Positions 1 through 8,445 of a stretch of DNA of 34,963 nucleotides are shown here, piece after piece; positions within the stretch are counted from its first letter, which is position 1, and every line of letters begins with the position of its first letter. Below the pieces are notes generated by a model. That model had not been told where the DNA came from. It ran no database searches and worked only from the letters and a program-made list of their open reading frames with translations. The DNA lies in assembly GCA_019247695.1 (NCBI GenBank), contig JAFBAP010000106.1, forward strand, positions 1 through 34,963. Reading direction: 5' to 3'. The translations under genes were made by a program, and so were the position numbers. The DNA comes from Verrucomicrobiota bacterium. Lineage in GTDB: Bacteria > Verrucomicrobiota > Verrucomicrobiia > Chthoniobacterales > JAFAMB01.

Positions 1-322
1 GGAAGAGTTGTGAGTTCGGAGTTCGGAGTTCGGAGTTCGGAGTTCGGAGTTCGGAGTTCGGAGTTCGGAGTTCGGAGTTCGGAGTTCGGAGTTCGGAGTG
101 GCATCCTGGGGGGTAGGTGCGAATGTCAAGTTCACAGTTGCCCAGGGTTTCTTAATCTGTGTCAATCTGTGTAATCTGTGGATGTATTCTCTTTTCTGCG
201 TTCTTCTGCGTGTTCTGCGGATCATTTCGTTTTCCGGCCGGGTGAGCGTGCACCTCGGGGGAGATCGGACCTGGTTCTACGACGCCTCCGAACCCCGAAC
301 TCCGAACGCCGAACCTCGCCCG
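1..322. repeat. Composite layered intergenic repeat, copy 1
   Basis: Gene-free stretch made almost entirely of short-period repeats. From left to right: a GAGTTCG tandem array (12-99); a 37-nt segment (91-127) that recurs at the right end of the window; an AATCTGTG-type block with 9- to 10-nt period (about 151-182); a TTCTGCG block (about 196-222); then mirrored CCGAAC units (about 289-316) and a final CCCGTTACCCGTTACGC that carries the stop codon of the exporter gene. The arms are inverted relative to one another (GAGTTCG on the left, CCGAAC on the right) around the TTCTGCG core, as in the copy at 21343-21728. No convincing gene is present; the open frames here are by-products of the periodic sequence. 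Confidence 0.85.
12..99. repeat. Tandem array of the 7-mer GAGTTCG
   Basis: About 12.5 uninterrupted, essentially identical copies of a 7-bp unit. This is the longest pure array of this unit in the window; elsewhere the same unit appears in 2 to 5 copies with variants such as GGGTTCG. Such perfect arrays usually change copy number by slippage, so length may vary between strains or be mis-assembled. Confidence 0.95.
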
Positions 323-2590
323 TTACCCGTTACGCTCCTTGCGTGCGAGCAGGGTGTACGAGGCCATGAATCCGCCTAACGTCCACAGCACAAGGTTCAG
401 GAAACCCAGGTAGACAGGGGTGGCATCATTGAACACCGTGCCGTTTTTAAGGCGTGTGTTGTAGATCGAGCGGTACCACTGGTTGATGTTCTGGTAGGCT
501 ATCGTGTAATCGCGGGCCAGTTCGCCCGAGATGGATTGTCCCAGGATGAAGCTGGAGTCGGCGATTCGCTCCGCGGCGAAGCTTGGGAAAAGCTCGCTGA
601 CGACAAGCACGGAGGGCGGCATGTCGCTGGCGGCCACGGTGAAACCGGAAAACAGGATTTGTGGAATCAGGATGATGGGCACGAGCATCACCGCCTGAAG
701 CGGCGATTTGGCCAGGTTTGAAAGCGTCAGGCCGATTCCGGTCGCCGCAAAAGCCAACCCGATGAGGCTGCCCAGCTGCAACGGCCAGAGCGCGGCCGGC
801 TTGCCCCCGGCAAGGGTCAGGACGAGAAAAAGCAGGATGACCTGCAGGGACGTCAGGCCGCCCATCCAAAGGAACTTTGCCAGGAGGTAACTCCAACGGC
901 TGAGCCCGACGAGCCGTTCCCGGCGGTAGATCGGCAATTCCCGGATAATTTCCTGGGCCGAGTTGCTGCAGCCGAACCAGAGGGTGGCAATGTAGGCGAA
1001 GAACTGGGTCAGCGGCGCCGACTGGCTGACCCAGGCCACAAGCGCACCGATCACCAGGGGTTGGCCGAGCACAATGAGCAGGTTTTTAAAATCCGCCCGG
1101 AAAATTGCAGCCTGCCTCTCCAGGAGGATGGGCAGCGAAAACGCCCGGCGAATCGGTTTCGGCAGCGTTCGAGGCTCCGTCGGTTCGCTTTTCGGGGGTG
1201 CAGGCTCAAAAGACGGGACGGTCGACGCATCCAGGTTTTGGAGGGTGTCATAAAGGTTGCTCAGGCGGGTCACCCCGAAACGTTCACGCGCAGCCTCCGG
1301 TGTTCCCTGGAAGACGATGCGGCCATCGACCAGGATCGCGATCTGGTCCATCAGGTACACGTTTTCCATCACGTGAGTGGTACAAACGACGGTGCAGCCG
1401 GTGTCGGCCAGCCCGCGCAGCAACTCCATCAGTTTAAATTCCGAAAGCGGGTCGAGGCCGGAAGTCGGTTCATCCAGGAACAGCAACGGCGGCCGGCTCA
1501 ACAGTTCGACGGCCACGCTGGCCCGCTTGCGCTGGCCGCCTGAAAGCTGCTCGATCGGCAAATTGCTCCGGTCGGCGAGCCCGAGGTTCTGAAGGGTATG
1601 AGCAACCAGCGTGCGGATTTCGGAACGGGGGGTGCCGGCCGGCAACCGGAGGCGTGCGGCGAACGTGAGCGCCTCGCGCGCAGCCAGTTCCCGGTGGACG
1701 ATATCGTCCTGCGGCACGTACCCGAAAAGGGCGCGCAGTTCGTGGAGATGTTCGTAATACTCGGCGCCGTCGACGAGGATTTCCCCGGAATCGGCCGGAC
1801 GCAGGCCGCTCAAGGCATTCAGCAACGTCGTCTTGCCGGCGCCGCTGGGACCCAAAATCCCGATGAACTGCCCGGGCTCGGCTACAAAGGAGACGTTCTT
1901 GAGGATGGGAGGGTTTTGGCCCCGCTTGACGACCAGGTTTTGAGCCACAATCCGGCCCACGGACAAGCGGTAAGTCCGGACCAGCTGGCGGCCGTCAAAA
2001 ACAAAACAGAAAGGCCCGACCTGAACCTGGTCGCCGATGACCAGGTCATGCGCATCGAATCTGCGCCCGTTGACAAACGAGCCGGCTTTGCTGTGCAGGT
2101 CCGTGATCCGGAACCCATGCGGTCCCTGTTCAATCCGGGCGTGCTGCCGGGAAATTGCGACGTCATTCAGCTGGACGTTGGCCTCCTCACTCCGGCCGAT
2201 GACAATCGGTTGGTCAAGCGGGATCGCGTTGGCCAGCTTGCCTTGCACCCGCATCCGGCCGCGCCCGGCTTCCGTCTGTTCGCCCGGAACCCCATCCGCC
2301 GAGGCTTGAACGCCGAACCCCAGGATGACGGGACCGAGCGTGATGCGGTCGCCCGATTTCAGTTCGGTGCGTCCGCCAATCTTGACTTGATTGACTAACG
2401 TGCCGCGCTGGCTGCCAAGGTCCTCGATGAACCAGTTGTCGCCGTCCCGTACGAGCCGGCAATGGCGGCGCGAGATTTCGGGGTGCACCAGCACCAGGTC
2501 GGCCTCGACCGCGCGACCAATGACGCTCGTTTGAGAAATTGAAAGGGTACGCGGCGGTAGGCCACTAACGATTGAGAGCTGCGTTTCCAA
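323..2590 (-). CDS. FHA-FHA-ABC transporter ATPase/permease fusion
   Basis: A 755-residue single-chain half-transporter with two N-terminal phosphothreonine-binding FHA domains. FHA1 spans about residues 20-90 (GR near 25, SRRH near 40, N near 67) and FHA2 about 125-195 (IGR, SRQH, VNG). An ABCG-like ATPase follows, with Walker A GPSGAGKTT (247-255), signature LSGGQRKR (349-356), Walker B LLFLDEP (369-375) and switch His 406. The C-terminal third (about 490-750) is a hydrophobic ABC-2 permease with roughly six membrane segments. The layout resembles Mycobacterium Rv1747 and cyanobacterial FHA-ABC proteins, in which Ser/Thr kinases control transport; the substrate is unknown. The start codon is TTG: an in-frame TGA lies two codons upstream, and the nearby ATG at 2597 is out of frame. 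The last codons lie in repeat sequence (ends R-N-G-stop). No kinase gene is in view. Confidence 0.9.
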   Translation of the reverse strand: METQLSIVSGLPPRTLSISQTSVIGRAVEADLVLVHPEISRRHCRLVRDGDNWFIEDLGSQRGTLVNQVKIGGRTELKSGDRITLGPVILGFGVQASADGVPGEQTEAGRGRMRVQGKLANAIPLDQPIVIGRSEEANVQLNDVAISRQHARIEQGPHGFRITDLHSKAGSFVNGRRFDAHDLVIGDQVQVGPFCFVFDGRQLVRTYRLSVGRIVAQNLVVKRGQNPPILKNVSFVAEPGQFIGILGPSGAGKTTLLNALSGLRPADSGEILVDGAEYYEHLHELRALFGYVPQDDIVHRELAAREALTFAARLRLPAGTPRSEIRTLVAHTLQNLGLADRSNLPIEQLSGGQRKRASVAVELLSRPPLLFLDEPTSGLDPLSEFKLMELLRGLADTGCTVVCTTHVMENVYLMDQIAILVDGRIVFQGTPEAARERFGVTRLSNLYDTLQNLDASTVPSFEPAPPKSEPTEPRTLPKPIRRAFSLPILLERQAAIFRADFKNLLIVLGQPLVIGALVAWVSQSAPLTQFFAYIATLWFGCSNSAQEIIRELPIYRRERLVGLSRWSYLLAKFLWMGGLTSLQVILLFLVLTLAGGKPAALWPLQLGSLIGLAFAATGIGLTLSNLAKSPLQAVMLVPIILIPQILFSGFTVAASDMPPSVLVVSELFPSFAAERIADSSFILGQSISGELARDYTIAYQNINQWYRSIYNTRLKNGTVFNDATPVYLGFLNLVLWTLGGFMASYTLLARKERNG

Positions 2591-2718
2591 TCTTCATGAG
2601 CACAATCTTCCTGAGACGAAACATCGTCGAGCAGAAATTCAGGCACCTGCCACTTAAAGACTCTGAAATCCCGGCCACAAAAGTCATTGCCGAGCGCAGC
2701 ATCCTGTTGCATCCATTA

Positions 2719-2824
2719 AGAGCCGTCAGGGGCCATGGATCGTAGACATGCGAACCCCGCCAGGGCAGGAATGCAGCAACGGTAGTATGCTTTACATTGC
2801 CGTGGTGCTCTGACGGCCTTTTTT
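2719..2824 (+). ncRNA. ffs: Signal recognition particle RNA, small bacterial (4.5S) type
   Basis: The segment folds as one long hairpin typical of 4.5S SRP RNA. GCCGTCAG at 2722-2729 pairs exactly with CTGACGGC at 2810-2817. The apical part holds the conserved Ffh-binding core: CCGCCAGG, a GGAA tetraloop closed by GC pairs (GCAGGAATGC, 2765-2774), then AGCAACGG (2774-2781). A run of six T follows the basal stem (2819-2824), so the closing helix doubles as an intrinsic terminator. The RNA pairs with Ffh to deliver nascent membrane and secreted proteins to the translocon. It lies alone between the divergent exporter and the coiled-coil gene. The 5' end is approximate. Family assignment rests on the core motif and fold; a covariance-model search would settle it. 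Confidence 0.92.
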
Positions 2825-2833
2825 CGATGTCCC

Positions 2834-2850
2834 GGCGAGCCTGGCTCGCC
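2834..2850. other. Perfect 7-bp hairpin after the SRP RNA
   Basis: GGCGAGC, loop CTG, GCTCGCC. No T-run follows on either strand, so it is not a standard intrinsic terminator. It lies in the 120-nt gap before the coiled-coil gene; role unknown. Confidence 0.5.
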
Positions 2851-2947
2851 CCGTTAAAAAGGTCTTGATTTCAGCCCGACACAGACTTAGACACCCACCC
2901 ATCGGCCCCGGCGAGGCTTTACCGGCGGCAACGCTCCGAGGTTGGTG

Positions 2948-3670
2948 ATGGTCAGGTTTCTCCTCACGCTTGCCCTTTTATGCGCTCTAGGAACGGTGGG
3001 TTTCGGTTATTTCAACCGGGCGAAGTTGGGCCGTTTGGTCCAGGATCTGGCTTCCGTCCGCCAGGAGAACGACCGGACAAAAGCGGCCATGGCACAGCTG
3101 CAACAGCGCTTTAAAGGCGGCGAGGAACGCCAGGCCGGCGAGCTTAAGATCATGCAGGATCAGCAACAAAAGCTCACCGCGGATCTTACCGCCACCAAGG
3201 CGCACCTGAGCAGGGCAACCGAACAACTGGATCTCCGGGACAAGGAAAATAAAGCGCTCACGGCAGCTTTGACGCAGGCAGGACAAAATATCGAACAAAA
3301 ACAACGGGCGGAAAGTGAACGCAACGCCTTGGCCGGCCGCCTGATCCGGGTCGAAGACACGCTCAACCAGTTCCGCCTCAACCTGGAGGCGACACCAGCC
3401 GCAAAGGGTAAGCCGAAGGCGGGACTGCCCGTTGAGGGAACGATCATTTCAATGAACCCGGGCGCTCAAGCGTTGACCATCAGCCTCGGCAGCGATGCGG
3501 GCCTGGCGCCAAACGCGCGCCTGACGGTCCTGAAAAACGGTGTAACCTTGAGCCAGTTACGCGTCGTCTCCGTGGAGAAAGACAGTTGTGTCGCCGAATT
3601 TATCTCGGCAGCGCCGGAAAACTTTTCCAAAGTCGCCGTCGGCGATCCTGTAACCCTGGCCATACGATAG
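2948..3670 (+). CDS. Membrane-anchored coiled-coil protein, function unknown
   Basis: A 240-residue protein. It has one N-terminal hydrophobic segment (about residues 3-20, signal anchor or signal peptide), then a long Gln/Lys/Glu-rich heptad region (about 28-135) predicted as coiled coil. A compact C-terminal beta-rich domain (about 155-238) contains a repeated pattern of the type LGSDAGLAPNARLTVLKNG and GDPVTLAI, as in small barrel-like domains of envelope proteins. I chose ATG 2948 because GAGG at 2937-2940 lies 7 nt upstream; TTG 2942 and GTG 2945 are in frame but too close to it. It is followed 12 nt later by a small lipoprotein gene and then a glycosyltransferase, so a three-gene operon is likely. 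The cellular location is inferred to be the periplasmic face of the inner membrane. I cannot assign a specific function. Confidence 0.8.
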   Translation: MVRFLLTLALLCALGTVGFGYFNRAKLGRLVQDLASVRQENDRTKAAMAQLQQRFKGGEERQAGELKIMQDQQQKLTADLTATKAHLSRATEQLDLRDKENKALTAALTQAGQNIEQKQRAESERNALAGRLIRVEDTLNQFRLNLEATPAAKGKPKAGLPVEGTIISMNPGAQALTISLGSDAGLAPNARLTVLKNGVTLSQLRVVSVEKDSCVAEFISAAPENFSKVAVGDPVTLAIR

Positions 3671-3682
3671 ATAAAGTACACG

Positions 3683-3877
3683 ATGAACAGAGTGCTCCTC
3701 GTTCTCGGCTGGATGGCTTTGCTGACCGCGTGCCAGACGCCGCAAGACGACAGAACGACAGAACAACGGAAACCGCAATTCGGACAGCCGGAAAGCACGA
3801 TTCCTTGGAACAAACCGGAATCATGGGAACAGGCAGGTTCGCTCGGAGCGATGCCCGGTCTCACGTCGCCTCATTGA
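3683..3877 (+). CDS. Small predicted lipoprotein
   Basis: 64 residues beginning MNRVLLVLGWMALLTAC, a short positive n-region, hydrophobic core and lipobox LTAC with the acylated Cys at position 17. The mature part is polar, Gln/Pro-rich and apparently unstructured. It sits 12 nt after the coiled-coil gene. Its stop TGA is directly followed by the TTG start of the glycosyltransferase, and both genes use the same reading frame, separated by that single TGA. No family was recognised; the product is a peptide of about 48 residues anchored in a membrane. The signal features make it likely real despite its size. Confidence 0.7.
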   Translation: MNRVLLVLGWMALLTACQTPQDDRTTEQRKPQFGQPESTIPWNKPESWEQAGSLGAMPGLTSPH

Positions 3878-4780
3878 TTGAAAGTCCTGGTTTTCCGGGG
3901 AGGGGCCCTTGGGGATTTGATCCTTACCCTTCCTGTCCTGGCCTCGCTTCGGAGGGGGTATGCGGGAGCCGGCCTTCGCTTGTTTGGGGTGATGCCCCAA
4001 GCACGCCTCAGCCGCCCCGTCGCAGCCGGGGTTTATGACCTCGACGCCGCCGGGATGGTGCCGCTCTTTGTCGAGAACGGCGGCAAGCCGGACGCCGCGT
4101 TACTTGAAGCCGTCGACGGTGCGGATCTGGCCCTGAGTTATCTCTCGGATCCGGCGGGCGTCCTCGGCTCCAATTTGCGGCGCTGGGGCGTAAAGCGTCT
4201 CGTTGCCGGCCCTTACCGCATGGATGAACACGGACCGCATGCGGTTGAACAGTTGGCCGCGCCGCTGGCCGGCCTTGGCCTCCCGCTTGTCTGCCCCTTT
4301 CCGAGGGTCGAATTTCCGAAACCCGGGGCTCAGTCTGAAGGGGCCGGCCTTGCCTTGCACCTGGGGAGCGGTTCCAGCCGGAAGAACTGGCCTTGGGAGC
4401 GGTGGCGGCGGCTGATTGAAAAGCTGCAGGCGGAAGGCTTGGCCCGCCACGTTGCCCTGGTAAGCGGGGAAGCCGACCAAGGGCCGACCAAGGCATTCCT
4501 GTCCGGGTGGCGCGGCGGCCGGGTGGACGTCTGGGATCGGCTCCCCTTGCCCGAGCTTACGGGCCGGCTGGCCGCTTGCGCAGCTTTCTTCGGGCACGAC
4601 TCCGGGATTTCTCACCTGGCAGCCGCGGCGGGCGCCCCGGTCCTGGCCCTTTTCGGTCCCACCAATCCCCGCGTTTGGGCGCCGCGGAGCCCGCGGGTAC
4701 AGGTGGTCGTATCGCCGTCCGGGCAGATGCAGGGGCTCGCCGTGGACGATGTGCTGGAGACGGCGCGAACCATGTTCTGA
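3878..4780 (+). CDS. Glycosyltransferase family 9 (ADP-heptose:LPS heptosyltransferase-like)
   Basis: 300 residues with the family-9 signature. The N-terminus KVLVFRGGALGDLILTLP is the classic first strand and loop of the acceptor-side Rossmann domain. LHLGSGSSRKNWPWERW (about 158-174) opens the nucleotide-sugar domain, and GHDSGISHLAAAAGAP (about 239-254) followed by LFGPTNP is the conserved ADP-heptose-binding loop. Known members transfer heptose to the LPS core on the cytoplasmic face of the inner membrane; the exact donor and acceptor cannot be read from sequence. TTG is chosen as start because it begins the conserved N-terminus and the preceding in-frame codon is the TGA of the lipoprotein gene. 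Slightly shorter than typical WaaC/WaaF (about 320-350 residues). Likely co-transcribed with the two upstream genes. Confidence 0.88.
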   Translation: MKVLVFRGGALGDLILTLPVLASLRRGYAGAGLRLFGVMPQARLSRPVAAGVYDLDAAGMVPLFVENGGKPDAALLEAVDGADLALSYLSDPAGVLGSNLRRWGVKRLVAGPYRMDEHGPHAVEQLAAPLAGLGLPLVCPFPRVEFPKPGAQSEGAGLALHLGSGSSRKNWPWERWRRLIEKLQAEGLARHVALVSGEADQGPTKAFLSGWRGGRVDVWDRLPLPELTGRLAACAAFFGHDSGISHLAAAAGAPVLALFGPTNPRVWAPRSPRVQVVVSPSGQMQGLAVDDVLETARTMF

Positions 4781-4878
4781 ACGCCCCCACCGCCACGCGC
4801 GCAAGTTGGCAAGTTAAGAAAATGTGAAACATTGGCCGCGGCGGCGACAAATGAAGTCCGGCCGTCCACACGTTCTGT

Positions 4879-5577
4879 ATGCGACTGTCTCGTAAGATTG
4901 AAAAACTCTGGACGGGCGAATTCCTCGATAGCGCCGTCGATGCTTTCCACCGTTGGCGTCACCCGCTCGACGCCAAAAGCCTGGTTCAGAAAGTTGACCT
5001 GGCGAAGTTAGACCTGATCCGCGCCAAGTACGAAATCCAGGGCGAACGGGTAGCCTGGCCGAAGTACGTCAACGCCGAACACTGGTTTAACAAAGCGATC
5101 GGACAGGTGCGCGAGTTGCATCTTGACCGCGGAACCGGCAAGACCATTCTCGACCTGGGCAGCGGCGCGGGCTATTTCCTGTTCACGTGCAAACAAGTCG
5201 GACACGACGGGCTTGGGTTGGACCTGCCGGAGCCGGCTTATTTCGGCGAGATGTTCGATCTGCTCGGCCTTAAGCGGGTCATCTGGCGCATCAACCCACA
5301 CCAGCCCTTGCCTGATCTCGGCCGGAAATTCGATCTGGTAACCGCTTTCGCGATCTGCTTCAACGGGCATAACAGTGACCAGGTCTGGGGTCCGGCCGAA
5401 TGGGAATTTTTCCTGCGCGATTTGGAGACCCGTTTTCTCAAGCCCGGCGGTGAAGTCTTTCTGGCATTGAATCCCGAGCCTTACGGCCACTTCACCCCGG
5501 AGTTGGAACGTTATTTCCGCGCCCGCGGCGGGTCGATCCACCGCGGAAAGGTGAGGTTGAGCGGAAACGCCGGGTAA
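4879..5577 (+). CDS. SAM-dependent methyltransferase (class I), substrate unknown
   Basis: 232 residues. A helical N-terminal part (1-80) is followed by motif I ILDLGSGAGYFLF (about 90-102), an acidic residue ending strand 2 in LGLDLPEP (about 112-119), motif post-II FDLVTAFAICF (about 152-162) and KPGGEVFLALNPEP (about 189-202). These define a Rossmann-fold methyltransferase resembling group 11/25 families. The substrate cannot be inferred. It stands between the glycosyltransferase and the MMPL exporter on the same strand with gaps of about 98 and 131 nt, so a link to envelope lipid or glycan modification is only contextual. ATG 4879 has no evident Shine-Dalgarno. The stop codon sits in GGGTAAC, similar to the outer module of the intergenic repeat family. 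Confidence 0.85.
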   Translation: MRLSRKIEKLWTGEFLDSAVDAFHRWRHPLDAKSLVQKVDLAKLDLIRAKYEIQGERVAWPKYVNAEHWFNKAIGQVRELHLDRGTGKTILDLGSGAGYFLFTCKQVGHDGLGLDLPEPAYFGEMFDLLGLKRVIWRINPHQPLPDLGRKFDLVTAFAICFNGHNSDQVWGPAEWEFFLRDLETRFLKPGGEVFLALNPEPYGHFTPELERYFRARGGSIHRGKVRLSGNAG

Positions 5578-5708
5578 CAACCTTCGGGTGCCGCTCCCGC
5601 CTGTTCTCCGGGTTATCCGAAGGAGGCACCGTCGAGAAGCGGTTGCTCAAAGCCTCACCGTAGCGTACAGGAGGTGGGCTTTACTTTCGAAACGAACGTT
5701 GCTTTGGC

Positions 5709-8267
5709 ATGAGCTTTTCTCCTCGGACCTCAGGTCCGCCTCAACGGTTTGCCGGCCTGACGCGCTGGCTGGCGAATTTGATTGCGCATCGAACCGGAGT
5801 GCTGGTCACCCTCGCACTGGTGGTCGCCGCGTCCGCACTCTACGTGACGGTTACTCGCAGGAACCTCGACTCGGAAGTGCTCGACCTTCTGCCCGCGCAA
5901 TTTCCGTCGGTGCAGGGCCTTAAGATTTTCAACAACGAATTCTCCCAGGCGCGCCAGATGGTGTTTGCGTTCGTGGCCGACGAAGGCCACCAGGACGACA
6001 TCGAGCCGTTCAAGGAACACTTCATGGCGGAACTCAAGCAGCAGCCGTGGGTGGTGCGGACCTTCGACCGGATCCCGCTGGAAACCGACGACGGCTTGAA
6101 AGAGGTGCAACGGCTCGTGCCTGTCCTGCTCCTGAATCTGCCCCCGGATCAGTTCAAGGACGCCATGAAACTCCTGGAGCCGCAAGCCATTCAGGAACGG
6201 CTTGCCCGGCTCCGTGACACGTTGACGGGCGATTCGATCCGGTCCCAAATCGAGGTGCAGGTGGATCCGCTCGGGTTGTTCAGCCGGGCCATGAAGCCTT
6301 TCGGGGAAAGTTCCGCGATGGACCAGGGCAGTTCCCTGACTTCGCCGGACGGCCTCCTCCAATTGGCGCTCATCATTACCAATCAGCCCGGACTCGGTCC
6401 CAGGGAGTGCCAGGCCGTGATGGACCAGCTGAATGCCTTCAAGGCGCGCATGCTGGCTGAGTGGACCGGTTACAAACCGAAGGTGCTGGTGACGGGCCGC
6501 ACCGCGTACGTGGCCGAGATCTCCCGCAGCATGGATCACGACGGCATCATGAGCTCGACCCTCTCGATCCTGATCGTGAGCGGGTTGTTTTACCTCGCGT
6601 TCCGGCGGTTTTTGCCCCTGGTCGCGATTTGCCTGATCCTGGGACTGTCCGCGTTGTCCGCCCTGGCGATGGGCATGCTGGTATTTCGGAATCTGAACAT
6701 GATCGCCATCGGGTTCTGCTCGATCCTGGTCGGTCTGGGCGTAGACTTCAGCCTCCTGCTGTTCGGCCGGTACCTGCAGGCCCGCCGGGCCGGCGATGAC
6801 CATGCACGGGCGGTTTTTGTCTCCGTACGCGATATCGGGGCGGCCGTCTTTTACGTCGTGGTGACCACGGCCATCGGCTTCATGGCGCTGAGTTTCAGCA
6901 AGAGTTCGGGCTTCGCGCAGCTCGGCACCCTGGTGGCTTTCGGCGTCGCGTTCGCCGGCCTGTACATGACCCTGTTCCTGTTCATGTTTTTCAAGCGGGT
7001 CCGGCCGGCGACCGGCACCGACTTTTTACTGGCCGGCGCCACCCGGTACGTCGAAAGCGTTTTTCGCCGGCCGGCGCCGTTGCTGGCCGTATCGGGCACG
7101 ATCCTGGGGATTGCGGCATTGATCGCGCTCCTGCCCGTGGTCCCGCTCGAGTTTGATACGAACCCGCGATCACTGGAGCCGAAGCGAAGCCAGGCCTCCA
7201 TCGCCTTGCGTACGATCGCCGACAAACTCAACCAGGAGGCAGACCCGGTCACGATCGTCATCGACGCGCGCGATCCTCAGACTTTTCACGATCGCTGGGA
7301 AAAGCTCACTGATGACCTGAGTGCCGCTCAAAAGGCGGGTGAGATCAAACGGTTCAGCACGCCCGTGGCCCTGGCGCTTTCGCCCGGACGTTTTGCCGAG
7401 AATCGGACGTACCTGCAGGGCATCGACCTCGGCGCGGTAACCCGGAACGTCCGCGCGACCCTCGATCAGAACGGGTTCGACCCTAACGCCTTTGAATCGG
7501 TGTTCGGAATCCTGCAGCAACTCGACGCGCAGAAGCACCAAACGGGTCTGCCTGACTGGTCGCAGTTGTTTCCGCAAAGTTCCAGCTGGTGGTTCTTTAT
7601 CGACCGGTACTTTTCCGATCGTCCGACGCGTGCCGTCGGTTTTGTTTATCCGGACCACCCGCTCCGCACCGAGGCTGAGCAGAAGCAGCTGCTGGAGCTG
7701 ATTCACCGGTCGGATCCCGATGCGATCGTCACCGGTTGGAGTTTTACGCTGTTTGATCTGATCCCCTGGGCCGAGGGCGAACTCGTCACGTTCACGACGG
7801 GCGTGGGCATTACCATTCTGGTGCTGCTCTGGATCGTGTACCGGCGCTTGTCGCTATGGCTGATTCACGCCTCCGCCCTCCTGTTCTCCATGCTGGGCAT
7901 GATCGCGTCCCTCAAGCTGATGCATTTGCCGATCAACCTGCTGAACGCGCTGGCCTTTCCGCTGGTACTTGCGATCGGGGTTGATTACGGCATCCAGTTC
8001 CTGGTCGTAAGCCGGCGTGAGGGTGACCTGAAGGAAAACCTGGCCAATGTCCTGAAGCCGCTCTCGATCTGCGGCCTGGCAACCGTTGCCGGGTTCGCCG
8101 TCCTGATTCCGGCTCAAAACCCGGCGCTCAGCGGGCTTGGCGTGGTCTGCACGACGGGCGTCGTTTGGTGCGTGTTGAGCACCTTCTTTTATATGGTGCC
8201 GGCCTTTGCGCTGCTTCAGCGCAGGCGCGCCGCCAGGCCGGTTGCGGACGCGATTGTGCGGGTGTAG
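5709..8267 (+). CDS. MMPL/RND-family exporter (HpnN-like)
   Basis: 852 residues with the duplicated RND plan: TM1 (about 31-50), a large periplasmic loop (about 51-275), five TMs (about 280-425), TM7 (about 450-470), a second loop (475-690) and five TMs (695-840). The two TM4-like helices carry the conserved acidic residue of the proton relay: GLGVDFSLLLFGRY (about 341-354) and AIGVDYGIQF (about 754-763). Relatives move lipids or hydrophobic compounds out of the inner membrane using proton motive force; the nearest subgroup I recall is the hopanoid-associated HpnN. No hopanoid gene lies in view, so the cargo is open. Start ATG 5709: the frame is open only back to 5664 with no other usable start codon. 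A strong AGGAGGT at 5669-5675 is 33 nt upstream, too far to serve this ATG. Confidence 0.88.
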   Translation: MSFSPRTSGPPQRFAGLTRWLANLIAHRTGVLVTLALVVAASALYVTVTRRNLDSEVLDLLPAQFPSVQGLKIFNNEFSQARQMVFAFVADEGHQDDIEPFKEHFMAELKQQPWVVRTFDRIPLETDDGLKEVQRLVPVLLLNLPPDQFKDAMKLLEPQAIQERLARLRDTLTGDSIRSQIEVQVDPLGLFSRAMKPFGESSAMDQGSSLTSPDGLLQLALIITNQPGLGPRECQAVMDQLNAFKARMLAEWTGYKPKVLVTGRTAYVAEISRSMDHDGIMSSTLSILIVSGLFYLAFRRFLPLVAICLILGLSALSALAMGMLVFRNLNMIAIGFCSILVGLGVDFSLLLFGRYLQARRAGDDHARAVFVSVRDIGAAVFYVVVTTAIGFMALSFSKSSGFAQLGTLVAFGVAFAGLYMTLFLFMFFKRVRPATGTDFLLAGATRYVESVFRRPAPLLAVSGTILGIAALIALLPVVPLEFDTNPRSLEPKRSQASIALRTIADKLNQEADPVTIVIDARDPQTFHDRWEKLTDDLSAAQKAGEIKRFSTPVALALSPGRFAENRTYLQGIDLGAVTRNVRATLDQNGFDPNAFESVFGILQQLDAQKHQTGLPDWSQLFPQSSSWWFFIDRYFSDRPTRAVGFVYPDHPLRTEAEQKQLLELIHRSDPDAIVTGWSFTLFDLIPWAEGELVTFTTGVGITILVLLWIVYRRLSLWLIHASALLFSMLGMIASLKLMHLPINLLNALAFPLVLAIGVDYGIQFLVVSRREGDLKENLANVLKPLSICGLATVAGFAVLIPAQNPALSGLGVVCTTGVVWCVLSTFFYMVPAFALLQRRRAARPVADAIVRV

Positions 8268-8362
8268 GGGCCGAAAGCCGCTTGTAGGCGCAATAACGAC
8301 ACCAAAACCAAGCGCCACTGCGGCCACTGTCAGTAAAGTGGTCCGGAACCTGCCGTGCGCTT

Positions 8363-8391
8363 TTGACAGGTTTTTGGGGCCATGCTAGCCT
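8363..8391 (+). promoter_or_regulatory. Predicted sigma-70-type promoter for the HNH gene
   Basis: A perfect -35 box TTGACA (8363-8368), a 17-nt spacer, and TAGCCT (8386-8391) preceded by TG at 8383-8384 (extended -10). The expected start of transcription is near 8398, 36-48 nt before the candidate start codons. The -10 box is a weak match (3 of 6). Confidence 0.45.
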
Positions 8392-8408
8392 CGCGGGGTC
8401 CGGCGTGG

Positions 8409-8445
8409 AGGGAGCCCTAGACGACCAACCGCGTTGGTGCTCCCT
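8409..8445 (+). promoter_or_regulatory. Leader hairpin overlapping the HNH start region
   Basis: AGGGAGC (8409-8415) pairs with GCTCCCT (8439-8445), and inside it ACCAAC (8424-8429) pairs with GTTGGT (8433-8438) around a CGC loop. Candidate starts TTG 8434 and GTG 8437 lie inside the stem and GTG 8446 directly after it, so the fold could limit ribosome access. No known riboswitch class was recognised. Confidence 0.5.

Noticed and set aside
12-99. CRISPR-like array
   Set aside because: The unit is a 7-mer in direct tandem without spacers; no cas gene is present.
98-379. Open reading frames within the left repeat
   Set aside because: They are by-products of the periodic sequence, have no ribosome site, and their translations are low-complexity and unlike any protein.
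2395-2712. A 105-residue minus-strand frame upstream of the exporter gene
   Set aside because: Most of it overlaps the exporter in another frame, where clear FHA motifs show the correct reading; the rest has no recognisable features.
5664-5708. Strong AGGAGGT at 5669-5675 as the ribosome site of the MMPL gene
   Set aside because: It lies 33 nt from ATG 5709 and no ATG, GTG or TTG occurs in that frame nearer to it.
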